The notes under the pieces: model-generated
Database searches by the model: none
What the model was told of the DNA's origin: nothing
What the model saw: the letters and a program-made list of their open reading frames with translations, nothing else
Shown: piece after piece, positions 20,901 through 29,919 of the stretch
Position numbering within the stretch: the first letter of the stretch is position 1
Layout: each line of letters opens with the position of its first letter
Assembly: GCF_011602365.1 (NCBI RefSeq)
Contig: NZ_JAAONZ010000002.1
Location: 248,001-312,000, forward strand
Source: Pseudomaricurvus hydrocarbonicus
GTDB lineage: Bacteria > Pseudomonadota > Gammaproteobacteria > Pseudomonadales > Cellvibrionaceae
Direction: 5' to 3'
DNA length: 64,000 nt
Position numbers and translations under genes: made by a program

Positions 20901-22838
20901 TTAAACGTTGACGGTGGTTTTGAAGGCGTAACGACCCAGGGTTTCCCGAACCGTTTCCGCGTTTTGCTCGGATGGCAGGTTTACCGTGACCCATTGTCCG
21001 AATTTCTTATCAATCTGGACATTCAGTTCAAACGCCTCCACACCAATAGCCGTCAGCTCTTCGCGCACCAGCTGATCCACCACCGCATTGCGCAAGTCAG
21101 GCTTGAAGATTTTGCCCACCGCGGTGCACGGCAGCGCCTCTACAATAAAAATTTCTTTGGGCACTGCCGCTCGTTCGTGGATATGCTCCTGACCAAACGC
21201 CAACAGTTCTGCCTCGGAAGCCGTACACCCTTTCTTCAGTTGAATGAAGGCAACGGGCAGTTCACCCACGCGGGCATCGGGTTTGCCGATGGCGGCCACG
21301 TCGGCCACAGCTTCGTGTTTAAAATAGACCTCCTCGATCATTTGCGGATCGATGTTATGCCCACCGCGAATGATCACATCCTTGCTGCGACCGGTCAGCC
21401 ATAGAAAGCCGTCTTCATCCAGGCGCCCAAGGTCACCGGTGTTAAACCAACCCGCTTCCACCCACTGACCCACATTGTGCTCGGGCTGCTTGTAGCCAGC
21501 GAACACATTGGGACCGCTGATCGCCACCACACCGGCCTCACCCACATCACAATCGCGAACCCACTGGCCGGTCTTTTCATCGATCTCCACAATGCGCAGC
21601 CCCATATACGGCATACGACACCCTACCGAGCCGATGCGGTGATCGCCGTAACGCGGGCTGATGGTCGTAGCGCAAGTGCCCTCGGTCTGCCCGTAGCCTT
21701 CAAGCAGCGTTAAGCCGGTTTTCTTTTCAAATTGATTGGCAAGCTCAGAAGCCAGCGGGGCCGCTCCGCACAGGGCGTATTTCAGCGACGACAAGTCATG
21801 CCCTTCGGTTGGAAAGTTGAGCAAACCGGACAGAATGGTCGGCACCGCACTGAACGCCGTCACCTGATATTTTTCCACCAGCGGCCAAAAGTTTTCCATC
21901 AGCAAGGGGCTGCGATACCCCTGTGGGGTTCCCAACAAAATACCGGCACCACTAAGCCAGGCCGACAAGGTGGTAAACACCGCGTTGACGTGAAACAGCG
22001 GCAACCCCACCAAAGTAACATTACCCGCTTCGGTATCCAGTGCGGTATTGATCTGAAAGGCACAGGCCACTTCATTGGCGTGGGTATGTGGTGCCAGCTT
22101 GGGGGTACCGGTGGTGCCACCGGTATGAAAATAAGAAGCAATGTCATCGCTGCCAATCTGACGGCCACTCACAAGTTCACTGTCAACCTGAGACGCTATC
22201 AGCGCATCAAAGTCCAGAACCTTGACTGCCGAGCCGTCGGCCCGGTGCAACGGCTGCAAGTAATCGGGGCGCTGTGAACGGACCGCCTGCTGGGCCTCAG
22301 CCGGCAGCAGAGGCGCCATATCCACCGTAATCAGTGTGTGCAGACTGGGTACCGACTCGATCAGGGCCTGGGCCTTTTGCCAAATATCGTTGCCCGGCAG
22401 CGGCGCCAGCGTGATCAGCACTGGGCAATGGACTTCGTTGAGCAGAGCGGCAACGTGCTCTGTTTCGAGCAGGGGATTGATGGGGTTAAAGATGCCCGCA
22501 GCTTCACTGCCCCAAATGGCGAACACGGTCTGCGGCAAATTGGGCAACAGCATGGACACACAATCGGTAGCGCCAACCCCCAAGCCGTGCAACGCGTTGG
22601 CCGTCTGGGTCACGCAACTCAGCAATTCTTTAAAAGTGTAGGCCTGGCAATCTTCCTCTGGCGTTCCCTGCGCCAAAAAGCGCAACGCGATGCCATCGCC
22701 AAAGGACTCAGCGGCCCCCTGTAGCATGGCATAAGTGCTGGCGGGCAATGGATAATCCCCCCAAGGTGTCGCTTCCAGTTGCTGGAGGGCGTCAATGCCC
22801 GTCATTTTAAAATCGGTTGGGCCGTAAGAATTGCTCAT
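20901..22838 (-). CDS. Acyl-CoA synthetase / AMP-dependent ligase
   Basis: 645 residues of the ANL adenylating family. Core motifs are in order: P-loop YFHTGGTTGTPK, the aromatic GYGQTEG motif, the hinge FLWLTGRSKDVIIRGGHNI, and the C-terminal catalytic Lys in TAVGKIFKPDL. It activates a carboxylic acid as the adenylate and transfers it to CoA. About 60 extra residues follow the catalytic Lys (VEAFELNVQID... to the end), longer than usual. The substrate is unknown; medium or long acyl chains are plausible. Single gene, flanked on both sides by GAGATGC-type repeats in opposite orientation. Confidence 0.9.
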   Translation of the reverse strand: MSNSYGPTDFKMTGIDALQQLEATPWGDYPLPASTYAMLQGAAESFGDGIALRFLAQGTPEEDCQAYTFKELLSCVTQTANALHGLGVGATDCVSMLLPNLPQTVFAIWGSEAAGIFNPINPLLETEHVAALLNEVHCPVLITLAPLPGNDIWQKAQALIESVPSLHTLITVDMAPLLPAEAQQAVRSQRPDYLQPLHRADGSAVKVLDFDALIASQVDSELVSGRQIGSDDIASYFHTGGTTGTPKLAPHTHANEVACAFQINTALDTEAGNVTLVGLPLFHVNAVFTTLSAWLSGAGILLGTPQGYRSPLLMENFWPLVEKYQVTAFSAVPTILSGLLNFPTEGHDLSSLKYALCGAAPLASELANQFEKKTGLTLLEGYGQTEGTCATTISPRYGDHRIGSVGCRMPYMGLRIVEIDEKTGQWVRDCDVGEAGVVAISGPNVFAGYKQPEHNVGQWVEAGWFNTGDLGRLDEDGFLWLTGRSKDVIIRGGHNIDPQMIEEVYFKHEAVADVAAIGKPDARVGELPVAFIQLKKGCTASEAELLAFGQEHIHERAAVPKEIFIVEALPCTAVGKIFKPDLRNAVVDQLVREELTAIGVEAFELNVQIDKKFGQWVTVNLPSEQNAETVRETLGRYAFKTTVNV

Positions 22839-23060
22839 ATTACCTCTCTGCTGCGCTGCTTATTTGTCTTGTCATCCATGCGGTACAAGGCTTTCAATCG
22901 TGCTCGGGAGGCCTCACCTTTTTTAGAGAGACCTCAATCCTAATGCCCCACCCACACACAATCCATTAAAAACCTAATACCAAACAGACTACAGTAACAC
23001 CCGCAACCCAACCAGACAGTCAACTACCTGACAATCTCAGACACTAATTTCACCTGTCCC

Positions 23061-23151
23061 CTCTCACCCGTCCCTCTCACCCGTCCCTCTCACCCGTCCC
23101 TCTCACCCGTCCCTCTCACCCGTCCCTCTCACCCGTCCCTCTCACCCGTCC
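23061..23151. repeat. 13-base tandem repeat, 7 perfect copies
   Basis: Unit CTCTCACCCGTCC repeated seven times without change. It lies in the 627-base gap between the acyl-CoA synthetase start and the macro-domain gene. Confidence 0.96.
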
Positions 23152-23275
23152 CCTGTTATCTCGCATCTGTCTCCTATTATCTCGCATCTCGCATCTCTAA
23201 TCTCGCATCTCGCATCTGTCTCCTGTTATCTCACATCTCGCATCTGTCTCCTGTTATCTCGCATCTGTCCCCTAC
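23152..23275. repeat. Degenerate GCATCTC repeats and a 23-base higher-order unit
   Basis: TATCTCGCATCTGTCTCCTG-type units recur four to five times, with extra GCATCTC copies. GCATCTC is the exact reverse complement of the GAGATGC unit at 20666, so related arrays in opposite orientation flank the acyl-CoA synthetase gene. The rest of the gap (22839-23060 and 23276-23465) shows no gene. Confidence 0.85.
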
Positions 23276-23465
23276 CCCCTGCCTTACCAACAAACAGCGC
23301 AGTAATGGCTATAGTTGTAGTAAGAAACCATTGCAGTAAGAGACCATTAAAGCAAAAGGCAGTTGAAGTGAAAGGCGACGTGGGGGTTAACAAACTCGAC
23401 CCCAGCGGCAAACACTAGAGTTATCGCAGCGGAGGCAACCTGCCTGTCGCTTAGGAGAAGCGCTG

Positions 23466-24038
23466 ATGAGTGAAATTGAAATCATCTCGGGGGACATTAC
23501 CCAACTGACAGTGGATGCACTGGTCTGCCCGGCCCACAAATACCTGAGCCGGGGACAGGGCCTGTCCGCCCAGATACACGACCAGGCCGGTGCCCAACTG
23601 GAGCAAGAGTGCCACCGGCTGGAAGATTGCCGCATCGGCGAAGCTCGCCTGACCCACGCCGATCACCTGCCCGCCCGCCACATCATTCATACGGTCACCC
23701 CGCAGTGGAGCAGCGGCGACCAATGGGGGGCGACCGCCATTCAGCAATTGCGCCAGTGTTACCACAGCTGCATTCAACTGGCACTCGACCACCAGCTCAA
23801 ACGTATCGCCTTTCCCGCCCTGGGGGCCGGCAGCAACCGCTTCCCACACAGTATCGCCGCCAGTGTTGGCCTGGATGTGCTCAACAGCCGCTGCGACCTG
23901 TTCGAGCGCGTCGTGGTCTGCCTGCACACCGAAGGCGCCCGCCGGGTTTGGCTCGACAGTCTGCAAAAGATCCAGGCGCGCTCCTCGCCAGTCGCGCCCC
24001 CCACACAGGCGGGTACAGCCAATGAAGCCAGAACTTAA
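23466..24038 (+). CDS. Macro-domain protein, divergent ADP-ribose-binding type
   Basis: 190 residues. The N-terminal strand and GDIT (residues 9-12) and the FPALGAGSNRFP segment (about 117-128, the phosphate-binding loop) mark a macro domain, which binds or hydrolyses ADP-ribose derivatives. The usual NAAN and GGGVDGAI segments of deacetylase-type macro domains are replaced by CPAHKYLSRGQGLSAQIH, so activity may differ. The last 25 or so residues are low complexity and overlap the pcm start by 17 bases. Confidence 0.82.
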   Translation: MSEIEIISGDITQLTVDALVCPAHKYLSRGQGLSAQIHDQAGAQLEQECHRLEDCRIGEARLTHADHLPARHIIHTVTPQWSSGDQWGATAIQQLRQCYHSCIQLALDHQLKRIAFPALGAGSNRFPHSIAASVGLDVLNSRCDLFERVVVCLHTEGARRVWLDSLQKIQARSSPVAPPTQAGTANEART

Positions 24039-24681
24039 AGAGCTGTTGCGCGAAATTCGTGAAGAAGTCGCTGAGACCGCCAGCTACACGGGCCGGGCAC
24101 AGCTGAACGAACGGGTCCTCAGCAAATTCAGTCAGGTGCCACGGGATCAGTTCGTCCCCGAGCGCCGCAGGGCATCGGCCTATGTCAACCACGCACTCTC
24201 CATTGGCTACGGCCAGACCATCTCGCAACCCTACATGGTCGCCCTGATGACCGATCTGCTGGACCCGGAACCGCACCATATCTGCCTCGAAGTGGGCACC
24301 GGTTGTGGCTATCAGGCGGCGGTCTTATCGCGGCTGGTCAAACAGGTCTACAGCCTGGAAATCATTCCCGAGCTGGCGGCAGAAGCCAAACAGCGGTTGC
24401 AGGCCCTGGGTTACGATAACATTACGGTGCGCTGCGGGGACGGTTACCAGGGCTGGCCCGAAATGGGCCCGTTCGACTCGATCATTGTCACCGCCGGTGC
24501 CGAACACATCCCCCCTCCCCTGATTGAGCAATTGCGCCCCGGTGGTCGTATGGCCATCCCGGTGGGTGACCGACTTTTCGGACAAAAGTTGCTGTTAATC
24601 ACTAAAGAAGAGGATGGCGAGGTGAACAGTCGCACCATACTGCCGGTGGCGTTTGTCCCCCTGACCGGTCCGGACGCCTGA
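24022..24681 (+). CDS. pcm: Protein-L-isoaspartate O-methyltransferase
   Basis: 219 residues from ATG 24022; upstream in the same frame is only the reverse-frame shadow of the macro gene. Motifs of Pcm/PIMT are clear: SIGYGQTISQPYMVALMTDL near residue 60, SAM-binding EVGTGCGYQAAVLSRL, then FDSIIVTAGAEHIPPPLIEQL and LRPGGRMAIPVG. The enzyme methylates isoaspartyl residues in damaged proteins so they can be repaired. It overlaps the macro-domain gene, so the two are co-translated. Confidence 0.93.
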   Translation: MKPELKELLREIREEVAETASYTGRAQLNERVLSKFSQVPRDQFVPERRRASAYVNHALSIGYGQTISQPYMVALMTDLLDPEPHHICLEVGTGCGYQAAVLSRLVKQVYSLEIIPELAAEAKQRLQALGYDNITVRCGDGYQGWPEMGPFDSIIVTAGAEHIPPPLIEQLRPGGRMAIPVGDRLFGQKLLLITKEEDGEVNSRTILPVAFVPLTGPDA

Positions 24682-24730
24682 TCGACGCTGACAAACAGGC
24701 GACTAACTTTCTTGCCAATCTCTAAATCCT

Positions 24731-26116
24731 CTAGCGCACATAGTAAAGCAGAGCATTGGGGCTGAACTCCCGCGGATCGGCGCTCTCCAGAAACCGGTAA
24801 GGCGTCATTTGATTGTCCAGCCCATCCACCAAATAGCGACGCTGTTTCAGGTCGTGGTAGACATACAGTGTCGCCAGTGGCACCGGCACCGTGTAGAAAT
24901 TAACAATGTGGGCCTCGGCGACGCGCCACAGCTGGCCCTCCAGATCGTAACTCTCACTGACCACCACCTGCCAGCTGTCCTCGTCCAGATAAAACACTCG
25001 TCGAGAGTACACATGCTGCTTATCGGCTTTAAGCCTGCCCTCGACGACCCACACCCGGTGTCGCTCGTAGCGCGTGTGGGCCGGATTGATGTGGCCACGG
25101 CGAATGATGTCTTCGGGTGCCAGCTGGTCCGAATGCAGACGGTACGCATTGTAGGGGATCAGCATTTCCCGCTTGCCCAACAACTGCCACTCAAAACGGT
25201 CGGTGCCACCGTTAAACAACTCATAATCGTCGACGGTCCTCAACGCGTCTGAGTTTAACGCCGGCTGGTGATAGGCCAGAAACGGCTGACGAACCACCCT
25301 GCGCAACGATTCCAGGTAAGACCAGGCTTTCCTTTTGCTGACGCGATGGTCGATGGGCTCCAGCACCAGCGAGGCATCATTCGCCAACAGGGACGGTCCC
25401 GTAAATTTGCTTTTAATCGCCAACAGGACATTGGGATACTCTTTGGAAAACCGACTCTGCTGCGGCGCAGCATAGGGAATACCGATGTCTTCATCACCGA
25501 CGATCAACGTGAAGCGGCCCAGCGGAGTCACGGCCGCGCGCGCCAAAGGGCGCTGAATGCGCAACCCGCGCCAGCGTAAATTGTGGTTCCACATCACTTC
25601 CTCCCCGCGACGAGGGATGGGAAACGGCGAGCTGATGCGGGCCTGCTCATAGGTTGCCTCCGCCCCCGCCTCGGCGAAGCGGCGGGCATTGGCCAAAACG
25701 CCTTGATAGACCCATTCCGGAAAAGCCGCCGAGCGCCGACTGCGATAAACAGGCACACGCCAAGTAGCGGGGTAAGCCTTCAACAGGGCCCGCTGCCCCG
25801 GGCTCAGCAGGTCGACATATTGCCCGACATTGTCGGCGGTGACGGTGTGCAGGATAGGGTCCTGTGGCCAGGGATCGCGTTCCTGACGACCGCTCTGGTA
25901 ATTGGCCGGTGGCCGGGTGAGGCCGCCCTCCCAGGCGGGAATACTGCCGTCGGCATTGCCGGCACGCTCGGCCCCCAATGGCGTAAAGTCAGGCCCGCCG
26001 AGCTCATCAAGGGTTGCCCTGGGCCAGTCACGAACCAGAACCTCCGCGCATGCCGCGGCTGTCCACCCGACAAGTCCTGCCAACAACACCAGTACAGCGA
26101 AATTCGGGTTACGCAT
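24731..26116 (-). CDS. DUF1329 secreted protein
   Basis: 461 residues with a signal peptide (hydrophobic about 7-22, cut near ACA-E). The DUF1329 signature is visible: the segment FTPLGAERAGNADGSIPAWE near the N-terminus, then LLAIKSKFTGPSLLANDASL and the C-terminal RRVFYLDEDSWQVVVSESYD. The fold is LolA-like and the protein is thought to carry hydrophobic ligands in the periplasm. It starts 4 bases after the DUF1302 gene, the usual pairing. Confidence 0.92.
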   Translation of the reverse strand: MRNPNFAVLVLLAGLVGWTAAACAEVLVRDWPRATLDELGGPDFTPLGAERAGNADGSIPAWEGGLTRPPANYQSGRQERDPWPQDPILHTVTADNVGQYVDLLSPGQRALLKAYPATWRVPVYRSRRSAAFPEWVYQGVLANARRFAEAGAEATYEQARISSPFPIPRRGEEVMWNHNLRWRGLRIQRPLARAAVTPLGRFTLIVGDEDIGIPYAAPQQSRFSKEYPNVLLAIKSKFTGPSLLANDASLVLEPIDHRVSKRKAWSYLESLRRVVRQPFLAYHQPALNSDALRTVDDYELFNGGTDRFEWQLLGKREMLIPYNAYRLHSDQLAPEDIIRRGHINPAHTRYERHRVWVVEGRLKADKQHVYSRRVFYLDEDSWQVVVSESYDLEGQLWRVAEAHIVNFYTVPVPLATLYVYHDLKQRRYLVDGLDNQMTPYRFLESADPREFSPNALLYYVR

Positions 26117-26120
26117 AGGA

Positions 26121-28025
26121 TCAGAACCAGAAACTGAGGTTAAAACGAATGAAATCGCGATCCTTCAGCGGATCAACCTTGCCGCCACCGAAGAAAGCGG
26201 TGTAGCTGAGGTCCGCCGTCCAGCGATTGAGGTAATCGCCCCCAACGCCAACCGACAACGCCTTGCGGCCCTCCCAGAAAGACGCAAAAGGCGCTGGGGT
26301 ATAGCCCTCGACATCGTGAATAAAGACAACCCGGGGCGCGAGGTTCGCAGCCCCGAAGACATTGCTGTATTGCAGCTGTGCCAACAACCGATAACCCCAG
26401 GAATTGGCGTCACCCCCACCCTGACCTTGCAGTTGCGGTTCGCCCGCCGCAGGGAAATGGTGAATATGAACCCACGCCGTATCCAGGCCAACCAGCGATT
26501 GCGCCGCGCCCAAGCGGCGCCCCAAAAGCTGGGTCAGGGTCAGCGCAAACTGACTGCGATCCAGCCGCACATACCCCGGAATGCGCGTGTTAACGTCATA
26601 GCGCCCCAGTGATCCGTTGGCGAAATCGGGGGTGTACTGCACCGGCGACAGCGCGGCGGATATCACATCATCAAGGTTCAGCTGCAAAGGGACATCGCGG
26701 TGATGAGACAATTCCGCCGCCACCAGCGTCCCCGTGCGCAGCGTCGCCGTATTAAAGGTGACGGCGAACATACTGATGTCTTCGGGGTACTCCAGAAAAT
26801 ACCCGGCCTGACGGGCGTAAGCGTTCAAGGACAGCAACTCAGATGTGGACACACTCGCCACCTCTGCGTCCGGTGCCGACAAGCCCTGCTGACGGTAGAG
26901 CGGGAACAATTCAGCCTGCGCCTGTGCCAGCGCGGCAGATGAGGTGAGATCGGCCGCCTCCTGACTGCCGCTGACCCCGCTGAGCAACGGCAACCGGCTG
27001 TGATAGCGCAAATAGTGAACCCCCCACTTCACCGCCGTGGCCTGCTGGGATATCCGCGTTAAAGAAAGTCCATACTGGCCGCCATCGCTGGGCCGCTCAT
27101 CGGCAAGCTGCGGCAACTGCAGGAACACAGGATCAAAGCCCAAGGTGCCCTCCGGCAACCCGAAAGCGCCGTCCAGGTCGGTGCCGAGATCCGAGAAGTT
27201 GCCGCCACCCAATTGCGCAAACTTGCGTCGGCCTTCTCCCGTGACATCACTGGTGGAGAGATAATAGCCCGCCGGAGGAATCGCCACCGGCTGCCAGTCG
27301 TACTGATAAAACGCTTCAATCGCAAAGCTTTCGGTGATGTTAATACCCGTCCACACCATGCCCTGAGGGATACGCACATCCCGAGGCGATCGCGCCGGCA
27401 GCATGCTGCCCACAATATCCAGCGGGTTGATCGTATCCACCCCGTCGCGGACAAAATTGCTTTCCCCCCAGTTGATGACCTGGTCACCAATGCGCACCGC
27501 GATGGGCATGCCACCCGGGCTGAAGCGGGCACCCAGATAGAAGTCGCGCAAGGTGACGTCGGAGCCAATCACCTCAAGGTCTCGCCGCTCAAAGGGGCGA
27601 TGCTCTCGCGGCTCGTCTTCCTGCTCAAAATCGTAAAAAGCGATGCCCCGCATCACCAGATTGAACGGCCCCCAACGCAGATCCACCTCCGCCGAGCCGG
27701 AGAACATGTTGGAGACCAAACCGGTGTCATAGTTGAGCGTACCGTCATCGGTATTGATGGCGGAGCTGTTGCCGCCATTGGCATAAGCCACGCTATCGGG
27801 GTTGCGTTCGCGGGTCCGGTAAAGGGCGCCGTAGGTGAGATTCAAATCCAGTTGACCGTCCACCGGCCCCAGCCGGAAAATTTCTGCCTGTGCCAGCGGG
27901 GGTAGCCACCCGAAAGCCACCAACAGCCACAATAAGGGCAAGCCCGCCGCTCGCCAGCGCCGCCGCCCTTCGCGCCACCTCAAGGTTCTGTTGGATTGGC
28001 GCCAAAATACTCGCTGGCCCGGCAT
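26121..28025 (-). CDS. DUF1302 outer-membrane protein
   Basis: 634 residues from ATG 28025, preceded by GGGA; an in-frame TTG at 28055 is less likely. A signal peptide (hydrophobic LLWLLVAFGWLPPLAQA) precedes a long beta-rich chain ending in FNLSFWF, with aromatic terminal Phe as in outer-membrane barrels. The segment GPVDGQLDLNLTYGALYRTR is typical of DUF1302 proteins, which with DUF1329 accompany uptake or export of sterols and other hydrophobic substrates. First gene of the pair. Confidence 0.92.
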   Translation of the reverse strand: MPGQRVFWRQSNRTLRWREGRRRWRAAGLPLLWLLVAFGWLPPLAQAEIFRLGPVDGQLDLNLTYGALYRTRERNPDSVAYANGGNSSAINTDDGTLNYDTGLVSNMFSGSAEVDLRWGPFNLVMRGIAFYDFEQEDEPREHRPFERRDLEVIGSDVTLRDFYLGARFSPGGMPIAVRIGDQVINWGESNFVRDGVDTINPLDIVGSMLPARSPRDVRIPQGMVWTGINITESFAIEAFYQYDWQPVAIPPAGYYLSTSDVTGEGRRKFAQLGGGNFSDLGTDLDGAFGLPEGTLGFDPVFLQLPQLADERPSDGGQYGLSLTRISQQATAVKWGVHYLRYHSRLPLLSGVSGSQEAADLTSSAALAQAQAELFPLYRQQGLSAPDAEVASVSTSELLSLNAYARQAGYFLEYPEDISMFAVTFNTATLRTGTLVAAELSHHRDVPLQLNLDDVISAALSPVQYTPDFANGSLGRYDVNTRIPGYVRLDRSQFALTLTQLLGRRLGAAQSLVGLDTAWVHIHHFPAAGEPQLQGQGGGDANSWGYRLLAQLQYSNVFGAANLAPRVVFIHDVEGYTPAPFASFWEGRKALSVGVGGDYLNRWTADLSYTAFFGGGKVDPLKDRDFIRFNLSFWF

Positions 28026-28379
28026 TGTGAGGTCCCTGCACCCGATTCCTGGCAATATACTGAATACCTTTTGTTGATGTCCTACTGATTAACCACAGTC
28101 TAGACCAAGTTAGATGCGCTGAACCTGCGCGGCCATACTGCGGTCAACCGCCCCATAAACCCCTCATAAACCCAACCTCAGCCCATGGTCTGCCACGCCA
28201 GTAGAGGGACGAATCTTCAACTGCTGGTTAAACATTGAGGACAATCGACCGCCGCACTTTGGCCAGAGTCGCAAATGACTTCTATAGTGAACAGACGGTA
28301 AAACGATTAGTGAATAGACCTCAAACTATCGTGAAAAAACAGTAAAACGAGTGAACGTACAACAAAATGGAATGATTTC

Positions 28380-29810
28380 GTGGCCAAAAATACGACCCAT
28401 CAACGCATTGAACGGCTTAAAAACCACCTCAAGCAGGAAAACCCGACGCTTGCCAGCTGTGTGCAGAGCTTTCAGAAGCTGGACAAAATCGCCCGCCATG
28501 TAGGACTGATGGGCAAGGGCGACACCTACACCTCCCACGTTTCCTGGTGGCCGGTGATCTCGGTGCTGGGCACCTACTCTGCGGGCAAATCCACCTTCAT
28601 TAACCAGTATGTGGGGCAGGATCTGCAACGCACCGGCAATCAGGCGGTGGACGATAAGTTCACCATCCTCTGTTACGGCTCCGACACCGCCAGCACCTCT
28701 TTGCCCGGGCTGGCGCTCGACAGCGACCCGCGCTTCCCGTTCTACCAGATCAGCGATGCCATCGAGGGCGTGGCAGAAGGAGAAGGCCGGCGGGTGGATT
28801 CTTATTTACAGCTCAAGACCGTGCAGGCGGAATCGCTGCTGGGCAAGATTTTTATCGACTCCCCCGGCTTCGATGCCGACCAGCAGCGCACCTCCACGCT
28901 GCTGATCACCGACCACATCATCAACCTGTCCGATCTGGTGCTGGTGTTTTTCGACGCGCGTCACCCCGAACCCCGGGCCATGGCCGATTCCCTCAAACAC
29001 CTGGTGGCCGATACCGTTCACCGCTCGGACGCCAACAAGTTTTTGTACATCCTCAACCAGATCGACAACACCGCCAAAGAGGACAATCCCGAGGAAGTGT
29101 TTGCCGCCTGGCAGCGCGCCTTGGCACAGAGCGGCCTGACCGCCGGACGCTTCTATCGCATCTACGCCCGACAGGCCTCGCTGGGCATTGTCGACGATCC
29201 GGTACGGGCCCGACTGGAACGCAAACGCGACGAGGACCTGGCCGAAATTGAAGCGCGCATTCTGCAGGTCGAAGTCGAACGCTCCTACCGGGTGGTGGGC
29301 CTGCTGGAAAAAACCGCCCATCACATCCGCGACGTACAGATCCCGCGACTGGCCCAGGCGCGTCGTGACTGGCGCAAACGCACTCTGTGGTTCAGCCTGC
29401 CGGTGTTCGCACTGCTGATCGGACTGTTCTTCTGGTGGACACTCAGCCGGGGGCTCTGGAACGGCTTCAACTTGACCCCGTTTGTACGACTCGACATTCC
29501 CACCCAGATTGCTGTGGCAGTCATCACCGCCATAGTGGCGCTGTTCATTCACCACAAACTCCGCAACCTCGCCGGTCGCACCGTGCTGCGCAAACTGGAA
29601 CGCGACAAAACCCTGGGGCGCGATCGCGAACCCATCCTGCGGGCGTTTAAATGGAACCTGCGCGCCTGGTGGAGCTCACTGGCGTCCAGCACCCCGCGCG
29701 GTTGGGGACGCTGGCGCAAGCACAAACTGGAACAGGTATTGGCAGAAGCGGACGGGTTTGTGCAGGCCTTGAATGACAGCTATGCGCGGCCATCGGGGAA
29801 GGAGGAGTAG
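28380..29810 (+). CDS. Dynamin-like GTPase with C-terminal membrane helices
   Basis: 476 residues. G1 is GTYSAGKST (Lys70), G3 DSPGF (160-164), G4 NQID (226-229). A helical region follows, then two hydrophobic segments (about 341-360 and 375-395) and a basic cytoplasmic tail. This is the plan of bacterial dynamin-like or YjdA-type GTPases that act on membranes. GTG at 28380 is the start; the ATG just upstream meets a stop after one codon. The 350-base gap before it has two near-copies of a GTAAAACGA(TT)AGTGAA motif but no gene. Confidence 0.82.
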   Translation: MAKNTTHQRIERLKNHLKQENPTLASCVQSFQKLDKIARHVGLMGKGDTYTSHVSWWPVISVLGTYSAGKSTFINQYVGQDLQRTGNQAVDDKFTILCYGSDTASTSLPGLALDSDPRFPFYQISDAIEGVAEGEGRRVDSYLQLKTVQAESLLGKIFIDSPGFDADQQRTSTLLITDHIINLSDLVLVFFDARHPEPRAMADSLKHLVADTVHRSDANKFLYILNQIDNTAKEDNPEEVFAAWQRALAQSGLTAGRFYRIYARQASLGIVDDPVRARLERKRDEDLAEIEARILQVEVERSYRVVGLLEKTAHHIRDVQIPRLAQARRDWRKRTLWFSLPVFALLIGLFFWWTLSRGLWNGFNLTPFVRLDIPTQIAVAVITAIVALFIHHKLRNLAGRTVLRKLERDKTLGRDREPILRAFKWNLRAWWSSLASSTPRGWGRWRKHKLEQVLAEADGFVQALNDSYARPSGKEE

Positions 29811-29919
29811 CGCAGCCCCTGCCGGCAAGTTGAGACCGTATGAGGCATATCTGCCTCATACCTAATATGCCTCGGACATAACCTCAGACATAACATCACC
29901 TCAGACATGAATAGCCCCG

